Below the pieces are notes generated by a model, which was not told the origin of the DNA, searched no databases, and saw nothing but the letters and a program-made list of their open reading frames with translations. Shown here in pieces: positions 1-7,064 of a DNA stretch of 7,808 bases. How positions within the stretch are numbered: position 1 is the stretch's first letter; the number at the start of each line of letters is the position of its first letter. The stretch spans positions 1 through 7,808 of the forward strand of contig DAINCF010000342.1 in assembly GCA_036732565.1 (NCBI GenBank). Direction: 5' to 3'. The stretch comes from JAIVJN01 sp036732565 (GTDB taxonomy: Bacteria; Acidobacteriota; Vicinamibacteria; Vicinamibacterales; UBA2999). The position numbers and the translations under genes were made by a program.

Positions 1-2389
1 CACCGCGTCCGCGTGGGCCTGGGCCGCCGGGGCCGCGCTGTGCGGCCACACCGCCGAACACCGATGGACGCCACGACAGGCGCAGGTCGTTGCTGACCAC
101 CGTCGTGCCGCGTCGATCGTTGCGTCCGATGCCGTCGGGCCGCTCGATGAAGAACGCGTCGCCGTTGGCATCCAGGCCGGTAGTCACGTTGTAGCGGCTG
201 CCCTGCTGCAGACGACCGAACAGACCCACGCTGATTCCCCACCTGATAGGTGTACCCACCGCCCAGAAGAGACGATGACCGGGATCGCTGCGCGAGGGTC
301 CCCATTCGGTGGCCAGCGTGTGGCCATCAGGCGGTGGTGTCAGCGCATCGTCGCCATCCGACCACCGGCGAGCCCACGAGTACCGCACGTTGCCGAATCG
401 GTTACGCGCGAAGAACCCGAAATCCGTCGCGAAACCGGTTTCGGTAACGCGACCGATGGAGTCGACGCGCAGGACGCGTCCGCGCGTGCTATCGGGGCGC
501 AGGCCGTCGATGGGGGCGTTGACGTCGATCGCCCGCCATTCGCCGGACGTCCAGAGTCGATGGACCTCGACGTTGGCGCGAAATCCGCCGCGGAGCTGCT
601 GCGCCAGACCCACCGAGGCCCGCGACCACCGCGTGAGGTCGGCGGTCTCGGGAATCATCACGCGCGAGGGCAGATCCTGTCGTGGCGCGTCGAGGTCGCC
701 GCTCAGGACCGGATCGGGAAAGCCCGGATGTCGAATGATGATCTCCTGCTCGGTCGACCCGCTGCTCAGGCGGAGCTGCTCCTCCCAGACGTTGGTCGGC
801 AGCCAGCCGTAGAACCACCCGTAGCCACCGCGCAGCGTCGTGCGGCCCTCGTTCATCGCGCGTGACACGCCAACGCGCGGGGACAGCGCCGCGCGATCGT
901 CGAGGTTGGTCTGCCATTGATAGCGCGCGCCGACACCCAGCGACCAGCCGCCGCGGAGCTGCACGTCCGCTTGCGCGAAGGTGGCGAGTTGGAACGTCTC
1001 GATTGTCAGCGATCGCGCACCGACGCGTTGCGTGAACGTCGCGGGGCTGTTGGCCCGGTAGTCATCGAGGTTGAGGAACGTGAAGGTGCCGAGCGTGTTG
1101 CGGACCACACCCTGCGCGTCTCGATTCCAGATCATCTGCCCGCCCGTCCGCACCGTGAAGGGGCGCGTCATGAGCGTGACCGCCGACTCGACATCGGCGC
1201 GCGAGTTGCGATTCACGCCCGACTGGCTGGCGCCGCCGGCGCGAAACGCGTTGTTCACGACGATCGCGCGACCGACGACATCCGGAGTCGAGCGCTCGCG
1301 ATCGAATTCGCCGCGGATGCGGACGAAGTACGGCAGCTTGGTCCCGCCGTCGACGCTGGCGCGCACCGAATGATCGAGCGACTCCTGTGAATAGCCGCGT
1401 TCCGGCAGATCGAGCGTCGACAGCCCCTGGTTGTCTCGCGTCCCTTGACTGCCCGACCAGGTGATGCGCATCAGGGTGGTCTTCCGCACCAGGGTCTCGA
1501 GACGCGCGTTGATCCGGTAGTCGTCAGTCTGCTGATCCACGGCGGTGACGAACGGACCCGTCGGTGTGATCGCCGAGATCGCTCGCGAGTCCTCGGCATG
1601 CGTCGACTCGCCCTCGAGAAAGATCGCGGTCTTGCTTCGCGAGAGCGGCCCGGCAATCGATCCATTGAGGCTGCGATAGGTCCCGGATCCGCTTTGCCGC
1701 GCCAGCGCGTTGTTCGCGGCGAGGCCCGACGGCCGGTACTGCACGGATCCGTTGCCGCGCCAGAACTCGGCGTTCGGCCGTGTCAGGATGTCGACCCGGC
1801 CCTGACCCGGCTGCTGAAATTCCGCCGAGTACGCATCGCGGCGTACGGTGATGCGGAGGATCTGTTCCTTGCGAGGCAGCCGGCCGGTGAAGCCATCGAC
1901 GCGAATGTCCGCGCCAGCGCCCGCCAGCTCCTCGAGCATCTTCAGCAGCGACTCCTCATCGTCGGGCAGCGCGTCCATTTCGGCGGGCGTGAGGGCGAAC
2001 GTCGCCGCGCCAGCCTCTTGCGCCGCACCCGCCACGGTGACTTCGTCTGTCACGCCGGCGACGGGAAGGGTGATGCTGACCGGGGTCGGAGCGCGTCCGC
2101 TGAGTGGGAGGTCTTGCGCGACCGTCTCGAAGCCTGTGGCGCTGACGATGACGTGAATCGTCGTCTGGCGGCTAATCGGGATCTCGACGCCGCCGCGAGC
2201 GCCAGCCGTGAGCTCGGCCAGGACGGCACCGTCCGCCAGCGCGATCACCTGCGCTCCCGGAATCGCGCCGCCGGTCGGATCGACCACCCAGACCGTCAGC
2301 CGTCCCTGCGCACGCGCGCCTTCTGCCGCGCCCAGCACGACGCTCACAACGACGCAGACGACCAGCCGCCAACAACGGGCCATGACCAT
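1..2389 (-). CDS. TonB-dependent receptor-like outer-membrane protein with N-terminal carboxypeptidase-regulatory domain (partial, C-terminus off window)
   Basis: An uninterrupted minus-strand frame gives 796 codons before leaving the window at base 1, so the C-terminus is missing. Residues 1-27 form a signal peptide (Arg5/Arg8, a Val/Leu-rich core, then ARA before Gln28). Residues 30-112 look like a CarboxypepD_reg-like Ig fold, with VVDPTGGAIPGAQV followed by a VSATGFETV strand. Residues 135-212 resemble the reduced plug of acidobacterial Oar-like receptors: DIRVDGFTGRLPRKEQI, then YSAEFQQPGQGRVDILTRP. The remainder is rich in alternating aromatic/polar segments expected of an outer-membrane beta-barrel (for example GGYGWFYGWLP and GLFGRLQQGSRYNVTTG). 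The visible end enters a Gly/Pro/Arg-rich stretch (GPGGPGPRGRG), which from memory these proteins carry near the C-terminal strands. Such proteins are thought to import or bind large substrates at the outer membrane; the ligand here is unknown, and I see no clear TonB box. ATG codons at 2389 and 2383 are both possible, neither with a good Shine-Dalgarno; an in-frame stop lies upstream near 2444. Long plus-strand frames here are antisense shadows. Confidence 0.85.
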   Translation of the reverse strand, partial: MVMARCWRLVVCVVVSVVLGAAEGARAQGRLTVWVVDPTGGAIPGAQVIALADGAVLAELTAGARGGVEIPISRQTTIHVIVSATGFETVAQDLPLSGRAPTPVSITLPVAGVTDEVTVAGAAQEAGAATFALTPAEMDALPDDEESLLKMLEELAGAGADIRVDGFTGRLPRKEQILRITVRRDAYSAEFQQPGQGRVDILTRPNAEFWRGNGSVQYRPSGLAANNALARQSGSGTYRSLNGSIAGPLSRSKTAIFLEGESTHAEDSRAISAITPTGPFVTAVDQQTDDYRINARLETLVRKTTLMRITWSGSQGTRDNQGLSTLDLPERGYSQESLDHSVRASVDGGTKLPYFVRIRGEFDRERSTPDVVGRAIVVNNAFRAGGASQSGVNRNSRADVESAVTLMTRPFTVRTGGQMIWNRDAQGVVRNTLGTFTFLNLDDYRANSPATFTQRVGARSLTIETFQLATFAQADVQLRGGWSLGVGARYQWQTNLDDRAALSPRVGVSRAMNEGRTTLRGGYGWFYGWLPTNVWEEQLRLSSGSTEQEIIIRHPGFPDPVLSGDLDAPRQDLPSRVMIPETADLTRWSRASVGLAQQLRGGFRANVEVHRLWTSGEWRAIDVNAPIDGLRPDSTRGRVLRVDSIGRVTETGFATDFGFFARNRFGNVRYSWARRWSDGDDALTPPPDGHTLATEWGPSRSDPGHRLFWAVGTPIRWGISVGLFGRLQQGSRYNVTTGLDANGDAFFIERPDGIGRNDRRGTTVVSNDLRLSWRPSVFGGVAAQRGPGGPGPRGRG

Positions 2390-2445
2390 GTAGAAGACGG
2401 TGTCGGTGGACCAGAAGTTGTTACGACGCCAAAGAAATGACGTTT

Positions 2446-2459
2446 ACCGCACAGGCGGT
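2446..2459. promoter_or_regulatory. Short palindrome between divergent receptor and moaA genes
   Basis: ACCGC-ACAG-GCGGT is a perfect 5-bp inverted repeat with a 4-base centre, in the 110-bp gap between the divergent receptor gene and moaA. It lies about 40 bases before moaA and 57 bases before the receptor start, a position suitable for an operator. A 5-bp palindrome is expected by chance in GC-rich DNA, so this is only a candidate. Confidence 0.2.
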
Positions 2460-2482
2460 TCCGCTTTCGCCTCACTGTAGGC

Positions 2483-2496
2483 CATAATTAGGGGAT
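2483..2496 (+). promoter_or_regulatory. Putative -10 box and ribosome binding site of moaA
   Basis: CATAAT at 2483-2488 matches five of six bases of the sigma-70 -10 consensus. AGGGG at 2490-2494 is a purine-rich Shine-Dalgarno candidate five bases before the ATG at 2500. No convincing -35 is seen; TTCCGC at 2459 would give an 18-base spacer. If this -10 is used, transcription would begin about five bases before the ATG, leaving almost no leader and putting the Shine-Dalgarno partly outside the mRNA. So one of the two signals may not be real. The gap is too short for a molybdenum-cofactor riboswitch. Confidence 0.3.
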
Positions 2497-2499
2497 CGC

Positions 2500-3516
2500 A
2501 TGCTTCTCGATCGCCACGCCAGGCCTCTTGGCAACCTTCGGCTGTCGGTCACGGACCGATGCAACCTGCGGTGTCAGTACTGCATGCCGGAGGAGGAGTA
2601 TCGCTGGCTGCCGAAGGAAGACATCCTCCAGTTCGAAGAGATCGATCGCCTCGTCGATCGGTTCCTCGACCTGGGTCTCGATCGCATCCGTCTGACCGGG
2701 GGCGAGCCGCTGCTGCGCCGGGATCTCCCGGTGCTCATCGAGCGCTTGCACGCGAAGGCTGGGGTTCGCGATCTGGCGATGACCACCAATGGCGTGCTGT
2801 TGGCCGGCGCGGCGTCCGAGCTGCGGCGGGCCGGACTCCATCGCGTGACCGTAAGCCTCGACACCCTTCACCGCGAGCGCTTCATTCAGCTGGCACGCTT
2901 CGATCAGCTCGATGCCGTGCTCGCCGGCATCGATGCCGCGGCTCCGTTGTTTCCTGGCTTGAAGATCGACACGGTGGTGATTCGCGGCGTGAACGACGAC
3001 GAGATCGTGCCGATGCTGGAGTTCGCGCGCAGCCGCGGGGCGGAGCTTCGGTTCATCGAGTACATGGACGTCGGCGGCGCCACGCGATGGACCGTCGATC
3101 AGGTCGTGACCCGGACGGAGATTCTGGACGTCGTGGCGAAGTCCTTCGGACCGGTGACGCCGGTCGATTCGAGCGCATCCGCGCCCGCCGATCGGTTCCA
3201 GCTGCCGGATGGCACGGTGTTCGGCATCATTGCCTCGACGACCGCGCCCTTCTGCGGATCGTGCGACCGTAGTCGTCTGACGGCAGACGGCATGTACTAC
3301 CTCTGCCTCTACGCCACGCGGGGGATCGATCTACGCGGCGCGCTTCGCAGCGGCGCCGACGATGCGAGACTGCGCGCGATCATCGCGGACGCCTGGACGC
3401 AACGCACCGATCGAGGAGCTGAGGACCGTCTCGCCCAGCGCAATCGGTCCGCCTGGATTCCCGTCAACGACCTCAAACGCGATCCGCACCTGGAAATGCA
3501 CACGCGGGGAGGATAG
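2500..3516 (+). CDS. moaA: GTP 3',8-cyclase MoaA (molybdenum cofactor biosynthesis, radical SAM)
   Basis: MoaA catalyses the first step of molybdenum cofactor synthesis in the cytoplasm, converting GTP to 3',8-cyclo-dihydro-GTP, which MoaC turns into cyclic pyranopterin monophosphate. The 338-residue length is normal for the family. The radical-SAM cluster motif CX3CX2C is at Cys21, Cys25 and Cys28 inside VTDRCNLRCQYCMPE. GGEP at 67-70 is the SAM-binding motif, preceded by RLT. The second, GTP-binding 4Fe-4S cluster is CX2CX13C at Cys252, Cys255 and Cys269. Arg14, Arg257 and Arg259 align with arginines that contact GTP in the Staphylococcus aureus enzyme. The protein ends in the double glycine (HTRGG) needed for catalysis. 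No key residue is missing. The ATG is chosen because the family normally begins about 20 residues before the first cysteine and AGGGG lies just upstream. The gene stands alone: no moaC, moaB, moeA or molybdoenzyme gene is seen in the window. Confidence 0.97.
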   Translation: MLLDRHARPLGNLRLSVTDRCNLRCQYCMPEEEYRWLPKEDILQFEEIDRLVDRFLDLGLDRIRLTGGEPLLRRDLPVLIERLHAKAGVRDLAMTTNGVLLAGAASELRRAGLHRVTVSLDTLHRERFIQLARFDQLDAVLAGIDAAAPLFPGLKIDTVVIRGVNDDEIVPMLEFARSRGAELRFIEYMDVGGATRWTVDQVVTRTEILDVVAKSFGPVTPVDSSASAPADRFQLPDGTVFGIIASTTAPFCGSCDRSRLTADGMYYLCLYATRGIDLRGALRSGADDARLRAIIADAWTQRTDRGAEDRLAQRNRSAWIPVNDLKRDPHLEMHTRGG

Positions 3517-3680
3517 GCCTCGCTCGCACCGCTCGCTCGTGGGCCTCGCCACTTCGTGGCTCGGAGGGCCGCTCACGCCGTTCGCGGAAGGAATGTACGT
3601 TGTTCCTCCGAGCGCCGAAGGCGCGAGGCCTTACGGCGAGCGGAGCGAGCCGCCCACGCGCGAACGAAGTGAGCGCGCCT
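3517..3680. repeat. Nested REP-like inverted-repeat element filling the moaA/propeller convergent gap
   Basis: The whole convergent gap is an imperfect palindrome. An inner pair, 3542-3567 and 3605-3630, is inverted with 22 of 26 bases matching. An outer pair, 3517-3544 and 3652-3679, is inverted with 21 of 28 matching. Each inner arm also contains its own hairpin: GCCAC-TTC-GTGGC at 3548-3560 and GCGCC-GAA-GGCGC at 3612-3624. The right outer arm can pair GCGCG (3658-3662) with CGCGC (3674-3678). Bases 3631-3651 have no partner. The element starts on the base after the moaA stop and reaches into the stop codon of the opposing gene. It could act as a bidirectional transcription terminator or mRNA 3'-end stabiliser, but there is no T-tract on either side. 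An alternative is a REP/BIME-type repeat spread by a RAYT transposase elsewhere in the genome. Confidence 0.8.
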
Positions 3681-6600
3681 ACTGTGGCCGCTGAACTGGT
3701 TTAGCGGCCACAGCCCCGAGTTTGAGCGCGGTCGCCGCCTTGTTGAAGTTCAACAGATCTCCCTTCTCGATCTGCGCGAGCTCGTCGAGCTGTTTCTGGA
3801 GATCGGCGCTCAGCATCGTGTAGATCTCGCGGGAACCGTCGGTCGGCGGGTTGTCGCCGGTTTCCACGCTGCGTCTCAACGCCGCCAGGCGGTTGTTGAT
3901 CTTGATCGGATAGTTCAACGGATCCTGCCCGCTGCGGTTCCGCACCTGATAGACCTCCTCTTCGACCACGCTCAAGCGCTGGGTGACGAGGTCCCCGATC
4001 TCCTTCAACCGGGTGTTCTTCGATTTCTGCACACGCTCGGCGATCTGCGCCTTCATGTCACGGATGCGCACGACGGCCTCGTTCGCCTGGCTGGTGCGAT
4101 CGCGGATCTCGATGGCGAAGTCGAACTGCTTCTGCAGGTCGGCGACCGACACGTTCTCGAAGCGTGGGTGTTTCTCGACGAGCAACGGTACCGTTTGCGT
4201 CTGTCCGCTCGCGGTCACACGGACCTGATATTTGCCGGGCACCGCGAGCGGACCGTTGCGCGGGTTGCCCCCCCAGATGATCATGCCGGGGAACGCCGTC
4301 GCGCCGGGATAACGGAGATCCCAGGTAAACCGATTCAGTCCCGCCTTGACCGGCGGCGGCAGCTGCGGCGGCCCGCCGAAGAACCCCTCTTCACCTCCCC
4401 CATCTCCCTTCTCACGCGCCTTTTCGTCCTCTGCCGTGCCGGTAAAGGTGCGAACCACTTTGCCGGTGCCATCGAGGACGTCGACGACGACCTTGTCGGC
4501 CGCGGAGGTGAGGAAGTAGTCGATGTCGGCGCGGTTGTAGGCGCGGACCGCTGGCCTCGGCTCGAAGACCTTCAAGGCCGCCGACGATGTCTCGGGCGCG
4601 AGCTGGCGCAGCGTCGTGATGTTCTGCAGCGCCCAGAACGATCGGCCGTGCGTCGACACGATGAGGTCGTCGCCCTTCACGGCGAGGTCCGAGATCTGCG
4701 TGTCGGGCATGTTCAGGCGGAGTGACTGCCAGCTCTCGCCGTCGTTGAACGACACGTAGGTGCCGTGCTCGGTGCCGGCGAAGAGCAGCCCGGGACGCTT
4801 CGGGTCCTCGCGAATCGAGTGTGTGTAGTGGTGAGCGGCGATGCCGGTGACGATCTTCTTCCACGTCTTCCCGTAGTCGTCGGTCTTGAAGAGATACGGC
4901 TGTCGGTCGCCCGGCGGCACGAGATAGCGCTTCCCCGCGACGTACGCGGTACCGGCTTTCGACTTGTGCGGTGACGGCTCGACCGTGCTGATGCGCGTGA
5001 AGTCGCCGATGCCGGGCGGCGTGATGTTGTTCCAGCTCTTGCCGCCGTCACGCGTCACCTGCACCAGGCCATCGTCCGATCCGGTCCAGATCAGACCGCG
5101 TTCCACCGTGGAGGGGCCAATCGCGAAGACGGTGCCGTAGATTTCCGGGCCGTTCATGTCGCGCGTGATCGGTCCGCCCGAATCCCCAAGGGTCTTGGGA
5201 TCGGCGCGCGTCAGATCCGGACTGATTCGCGTCCACGTCTGCCCATCGTCGGTAGTCTTCCAGATGTGCTGCGACGCGATCATCAGGCTCTTGTCGTCGA
5301 ACGGATCGAACACGATTGGAAACGTCCACTGCCAGCGCTCCGGGAGATCCTTGGCCGGCTCACCGGAGAAGAAGCGCGGATAGGGCTGGATGTCGCGAAT
5401 GTGTCCGGTCTCGCGATCGAAGCGCGTGATGAGCGCGCCCTGACTGCCTGAGTAGTACAGGTTGGTCGTCGTCGGGTGCGGCGTGACGTAGCCGCTTTCG
5501 CCACCGCCGGCCGCGAAGTAACCGAGGCCGAGATCGCCCGGCGCGGCGCTGATTGGGACGCACACGGTGGTGTTGTCCTGCTGTCCGCCGCATGCATAGT
5601 ACGGAAACGTATTCGACACGCCGAGCCGATAGATCTGCGCCGTCTGATAGTCCTCGTCGGTCCAGCTCGTTCCCCAGTTCACGGATACCGTCCCGCCGCC
5701 GTCGTTGGCGTTCACCAGGTGCTGCGCATCGTTCGGATCGATCCACATGTCGTGATAGTCGCCGTGCGGGGCCCGCACGTTGGTCAGCGTCTTGCCGCTG
5801 TCGGTCGATCGATACATGTTGACGTTCAGCAGCCAGACGGTCTCCCGGTCCTTCGTATCGGCGACGACATGCGTGTAGTAGAACGCGCGCTGGCGGATGT
5901 TGCGATCGTCGCTCGTCAGCTTCCAGGTCGCGCCCGCATCGTCGGACACGAACAGGCCGCCGCTCTCGTTCTCGACGAGCGCGAACACCCGGTTCGAATC
6001 GGCCGGCGAGACCGCCACCCCGATGCGTCCCACCACACCTGACGGGAGGCCGGTATTGCGCGTGATCTCCGTCCAGGTCTCACCACCGTCGGTGGACTTG
6101 AAGAGGCCGCTGCCGGCGCCGCCGCTCGACATCTGCCACGACATCCGGTACGCCTCCCACAGCGCCGCGTACATCACGTTGGGGGTGCGTCGATCGATCG
6201 ACAAGTCGATTGCGGCCGTCTTGTCGTCGCGGAACAGCGTTTTCTTCCAGGTCTTGCCGCCGTCACTCGACTTGAACACCCCGCGCTCTGCGCTCGGCGT
6301 CACCACGTTGCCAAAGACAGCCGCAAAGACGACCTCGGCGTTGGTTGGGTGGATGCGGATCTTCGAAATGGCCTGGCCGTGGGTGTTGAAGCCGGAGGCG
6401 GTCCAGGTCTTCCCGGCATCGCTGCTCTTGTAAATGCCGTCGCCCTGCATGATGTTGCCGCGGATGCAGGTCTCGCCCATGCCGATGAACACCACGTCCG
6501 GGCTCGTCTCGGACACGGCGACGGCGCCGACGGAGGAGCTGCCGATCTGTCCATCCGTGACGGGGCTCCAAGTTGTCCCGTAGTCGGTGGTTTTCCATAA

Positions 6601-6831
6601 TCCGCCGCCGGTGGCGCCGAAGTACGCCTCGTTGGGCCGGCCGACGACGCCCGATGCCGCAATCGATCGGCCGCCACGCACGGGGCCGATGTTGCGCCAC
6701 TGCAGCGATTGAAACATGCGGGCGTCGATCGTCGCGCTCGCCTGCGCGTGAGGCCGATCGCCAAACGCGGTGAGCAGCGTGATCAGCAAGGCAGCGCCAC
6801 ACACGACCCGCGCGAAGACAAATGGAGACAT
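3679..6831 (-). CDS. Secreted Asp-box (BNR/sortilin VPS10-type) beta-propeller protein
   Basis: This is a 1050-residue exported protein. Residues 1-31 form a signal peptide (hydrophobic VVCGAALLITLL, cleavage near HAQA). Residues 40-740 are propeller-like, opening with LQWRNIGPVRGGR. There are about ten Asp-boxes (S/T-x-D-x-G-x-T-W): 81-88, 136-143, 188-195, 246-253, 296-303, 342-349 (Trp replaced by Leu), 526-533, 593-600, 650-657 and a degenerate one at 695-701. STHGRSFWAL at 726-735 closes the propeller, as in the acidobacterial 'VPS10/glycosyl hydrolase' family. An acidic/Gly-rich linker (about 800-828) leads into an Ig-like segment resembling FlgD (GLNRFTWDLR, then PGKYQVRV at 865-872). 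A charged, helix-rich tail covers 893-1035. Asp-boxes mark a fold, not an activity; no sialidase catalytic set is evident, so automatic 'sialidase' or 'glycosyl hydrolase' labels are not supported. The role is unknown, probably periplasmic or surface binding. The ATG is supported by GGAGGG nine bases upstream. Confidence 0.9.
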   Translation of the reverse strand: MSPFVFARVVCGAALLITLLTAFGDRPHAQASATIDARMFQSLQWRNIGPVRGGRSIAASGVVGRPNEAYFGATGGGLWKTTDYGTTWSPVTDGQIGSSSVGAVAVSETSPDVVFIGMGETCIRGNIMQGDGIYKSSDAGKTWTASGFNTHGQAISKIRIHPTNAEVVFAAVFGNVVTPSAERGVFKSSDGGKTWKKTLFRDDKTAAIDLSIDRRTPNVMYAALWEAYRMSWQMSSGGAGSGLFKSTDGGETWTEITRNTGLPSGVVGRIGVAVSPADSNRVFALVENESGGLFVSDDAGATWKLTSDDRNIRQRAFYYTHVVADTKDRETVWLLNVNMYRSTDSGKTLTNVRAPHGDYHDMWIDPNDAQHLVNANDGGGTVSVNWGTSWTDEDYQTAQIYRLGVSNTFPYYACGGQQDNTTVCVPISAAPGDLGLGYFAAGGGESGYVTPHPTTTNLYYSGSQGALITRFDRETGHIRDIQPYPRFFSGEPAKDLPERWQWTFPIVFDPFDDKSLMIASQHIWKTTDDGQTWTRISPDLTRADPKTLGDSGGPITRDMNGPEIYGTVFAIGPSTVERGLIWTGSDDGLVQVTRDGGKSWNNITPPGIGDFTRISTVEPSPHKSKAGTAYVAGKRYLVPPGDRQPYLFKTDDYGKTWKKIVTGIAAHHYTHSIREDPKRPGLLFAGTEHGTYVSFNDGESWQSLRLNMPDTQISDLAVKGDDLIVSTHGRSFWALQNITTLRQLAPETSSAALKVFEPRPAVRAYNRADIDYFLTSAADKVVVDVLDGTGKVVRTFTGTAEDEKAREKGDGGGEEGFFGGPPQLPPPVKAGLNRFTWDLRYPGATAFPGMIIWGGNPRNGPLAVPGKYQVRVTASGQTQTVPLLVEKHPRFENVSVADLQKQFDFAIEIRDRTSQANEAVVRIRDMKAQIAERVQKSKNTRLKEIGDLVTQRLSVVEEEVYQVRNRSGQDPLNYPIKINNRLAALRRSVETGDNPPTDGSREIYTMLSADLQKQLDELAQIEKGDLLNFNKAATALKLGAVAAKPVQRPQ
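3682..3713. other. 11-bp perfect hairpin in the last codons of the propeller gene
   Basis: CTGTGGCCGCT at 3682-3692 is the exact reverse complement of AGCGGCCACAG at 3703-3713, with a 10-base loop. It spans the codons for the last residues (VAAKPVQRPQ) and ends directly against the stop codon at 3679-3681. On neither strand is it followed by a T-tract, so it is not a standard intrinsic terminator. It could cooperate with the adjoining repeat element in ending convergent transcription or protecting the mRNA 3' end. Confidence 0.6.
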
Positions 6832-6840
6832 GTACTATCG

Positions 6841-6869
6841 CCCTCCGTATGAGAGGACGAAGTCTAGCA
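6841..6869 (-). promoter_or_regulatory. Ribosome binding site and possible extended -10 for the propeller gene
   Basis: Reading the minus strand, GGAGGG (6846-6841) lies nine bases before the ATG at 6831 and is a strong Shine-Dalgarno. Further upstream TGC-TAGACT (6869-6861) resembles an extended -10, matching four of six in the hexamer plus the TGn. It would place the transcript start about 23 bases before the ATG. No -35 is evident. The ribosome binding site is confident; the promoter is tentative. Confidence 0.45.
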
Positions 6870-6959
6870 TGTGAAAAACAGAAGAATTACAGATGGGCAC
6901 GCTGCGCGGCGACCATGGCAGAACGGCTCATACGAGGCAGGCCTGAAGGCCTGCGCTAC

Positions 6960-7041
6960 GTACGACACAACGGCAAGGGTACGAGACAAGAAGCGTACGA
7001 GACAAGGCAAGCGTACGAGACGAGGCGACGTCCGACACAAG
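6960..7041 (+). repeat. Five degenerate 12-bp direct repeats, consensus GTACGAGACAAG
   Basis: Copies begin at 6960 (GTACGACACAAC), 6979 and 6995 (both GTACGAGACAAG), 7013 (GTACGAGACGAG) and 7030 (GTCCGACACAAG). Start-to-start steps are 19, 16, 18 and 17 bases, with short spacers rich in AAGGC/AGGCG. The outer copies are the most diverged. The first copy overlaps the inner end of the left 30-bp arm. The period is too short and the spacers too alike for CRISPR. Tandem slippage from a ~17-bp unit is the likely origin; iterated protein binding sites are an alternative. Confidence 0.65.
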
Positions 7042-7064
7042 GAACGCGGTTGTGGCGATCCGGA

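Noticed and set aside
1445..2440. A 331-codon open frame on the plus strand, and other long plus-strand frames between 250 and 1390
   Set aside because: They lie antisense to the receptor gene, have the low-complexity Arg/Ala/Asp-rich composition typical of shadow frames in GC-rich DNA, and show no recognisable motif. The minus-strand frame has a signal peptide and family motifs.
2390..2499. Molybdenum-cofactor riboswitch upstream of moaA
   Set aside because: Only 110 bases separate the divergent starts, and the only helix seen is a 5-bp palindrome. The conserved multi-stem aptamer cannot be found there.
3362..3694. A 110-codon plus-strand frame across the moaA end and the intergenic palindrome
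   Set aside because: Its first half is a shifted frame of moaA and its second half is a translation of the repeat element; there is no ribosome binding site or protein-like signal.
4168..4725. Plus-strand open frames of 185 and 188 codons within 4168-6042
   Set aside because: They are antisense to the Asp-box propeller gene, whose reading frame is continuous and full of family motifs.
3679..6831. Calling the propeller protein a sialidase or glycosyl hydrolase
   Set aside because: Asp-boxes occur in many unrelated propellers. The arginine triad and other catalytic residues of sialidases are not recognisable, so only the fold is named.
6960..7041. CRISPR array
   Set aside because: Repeats are 12 bp with 4-7 bp gaps, the gaps resemble one another, and no cas gene is present.
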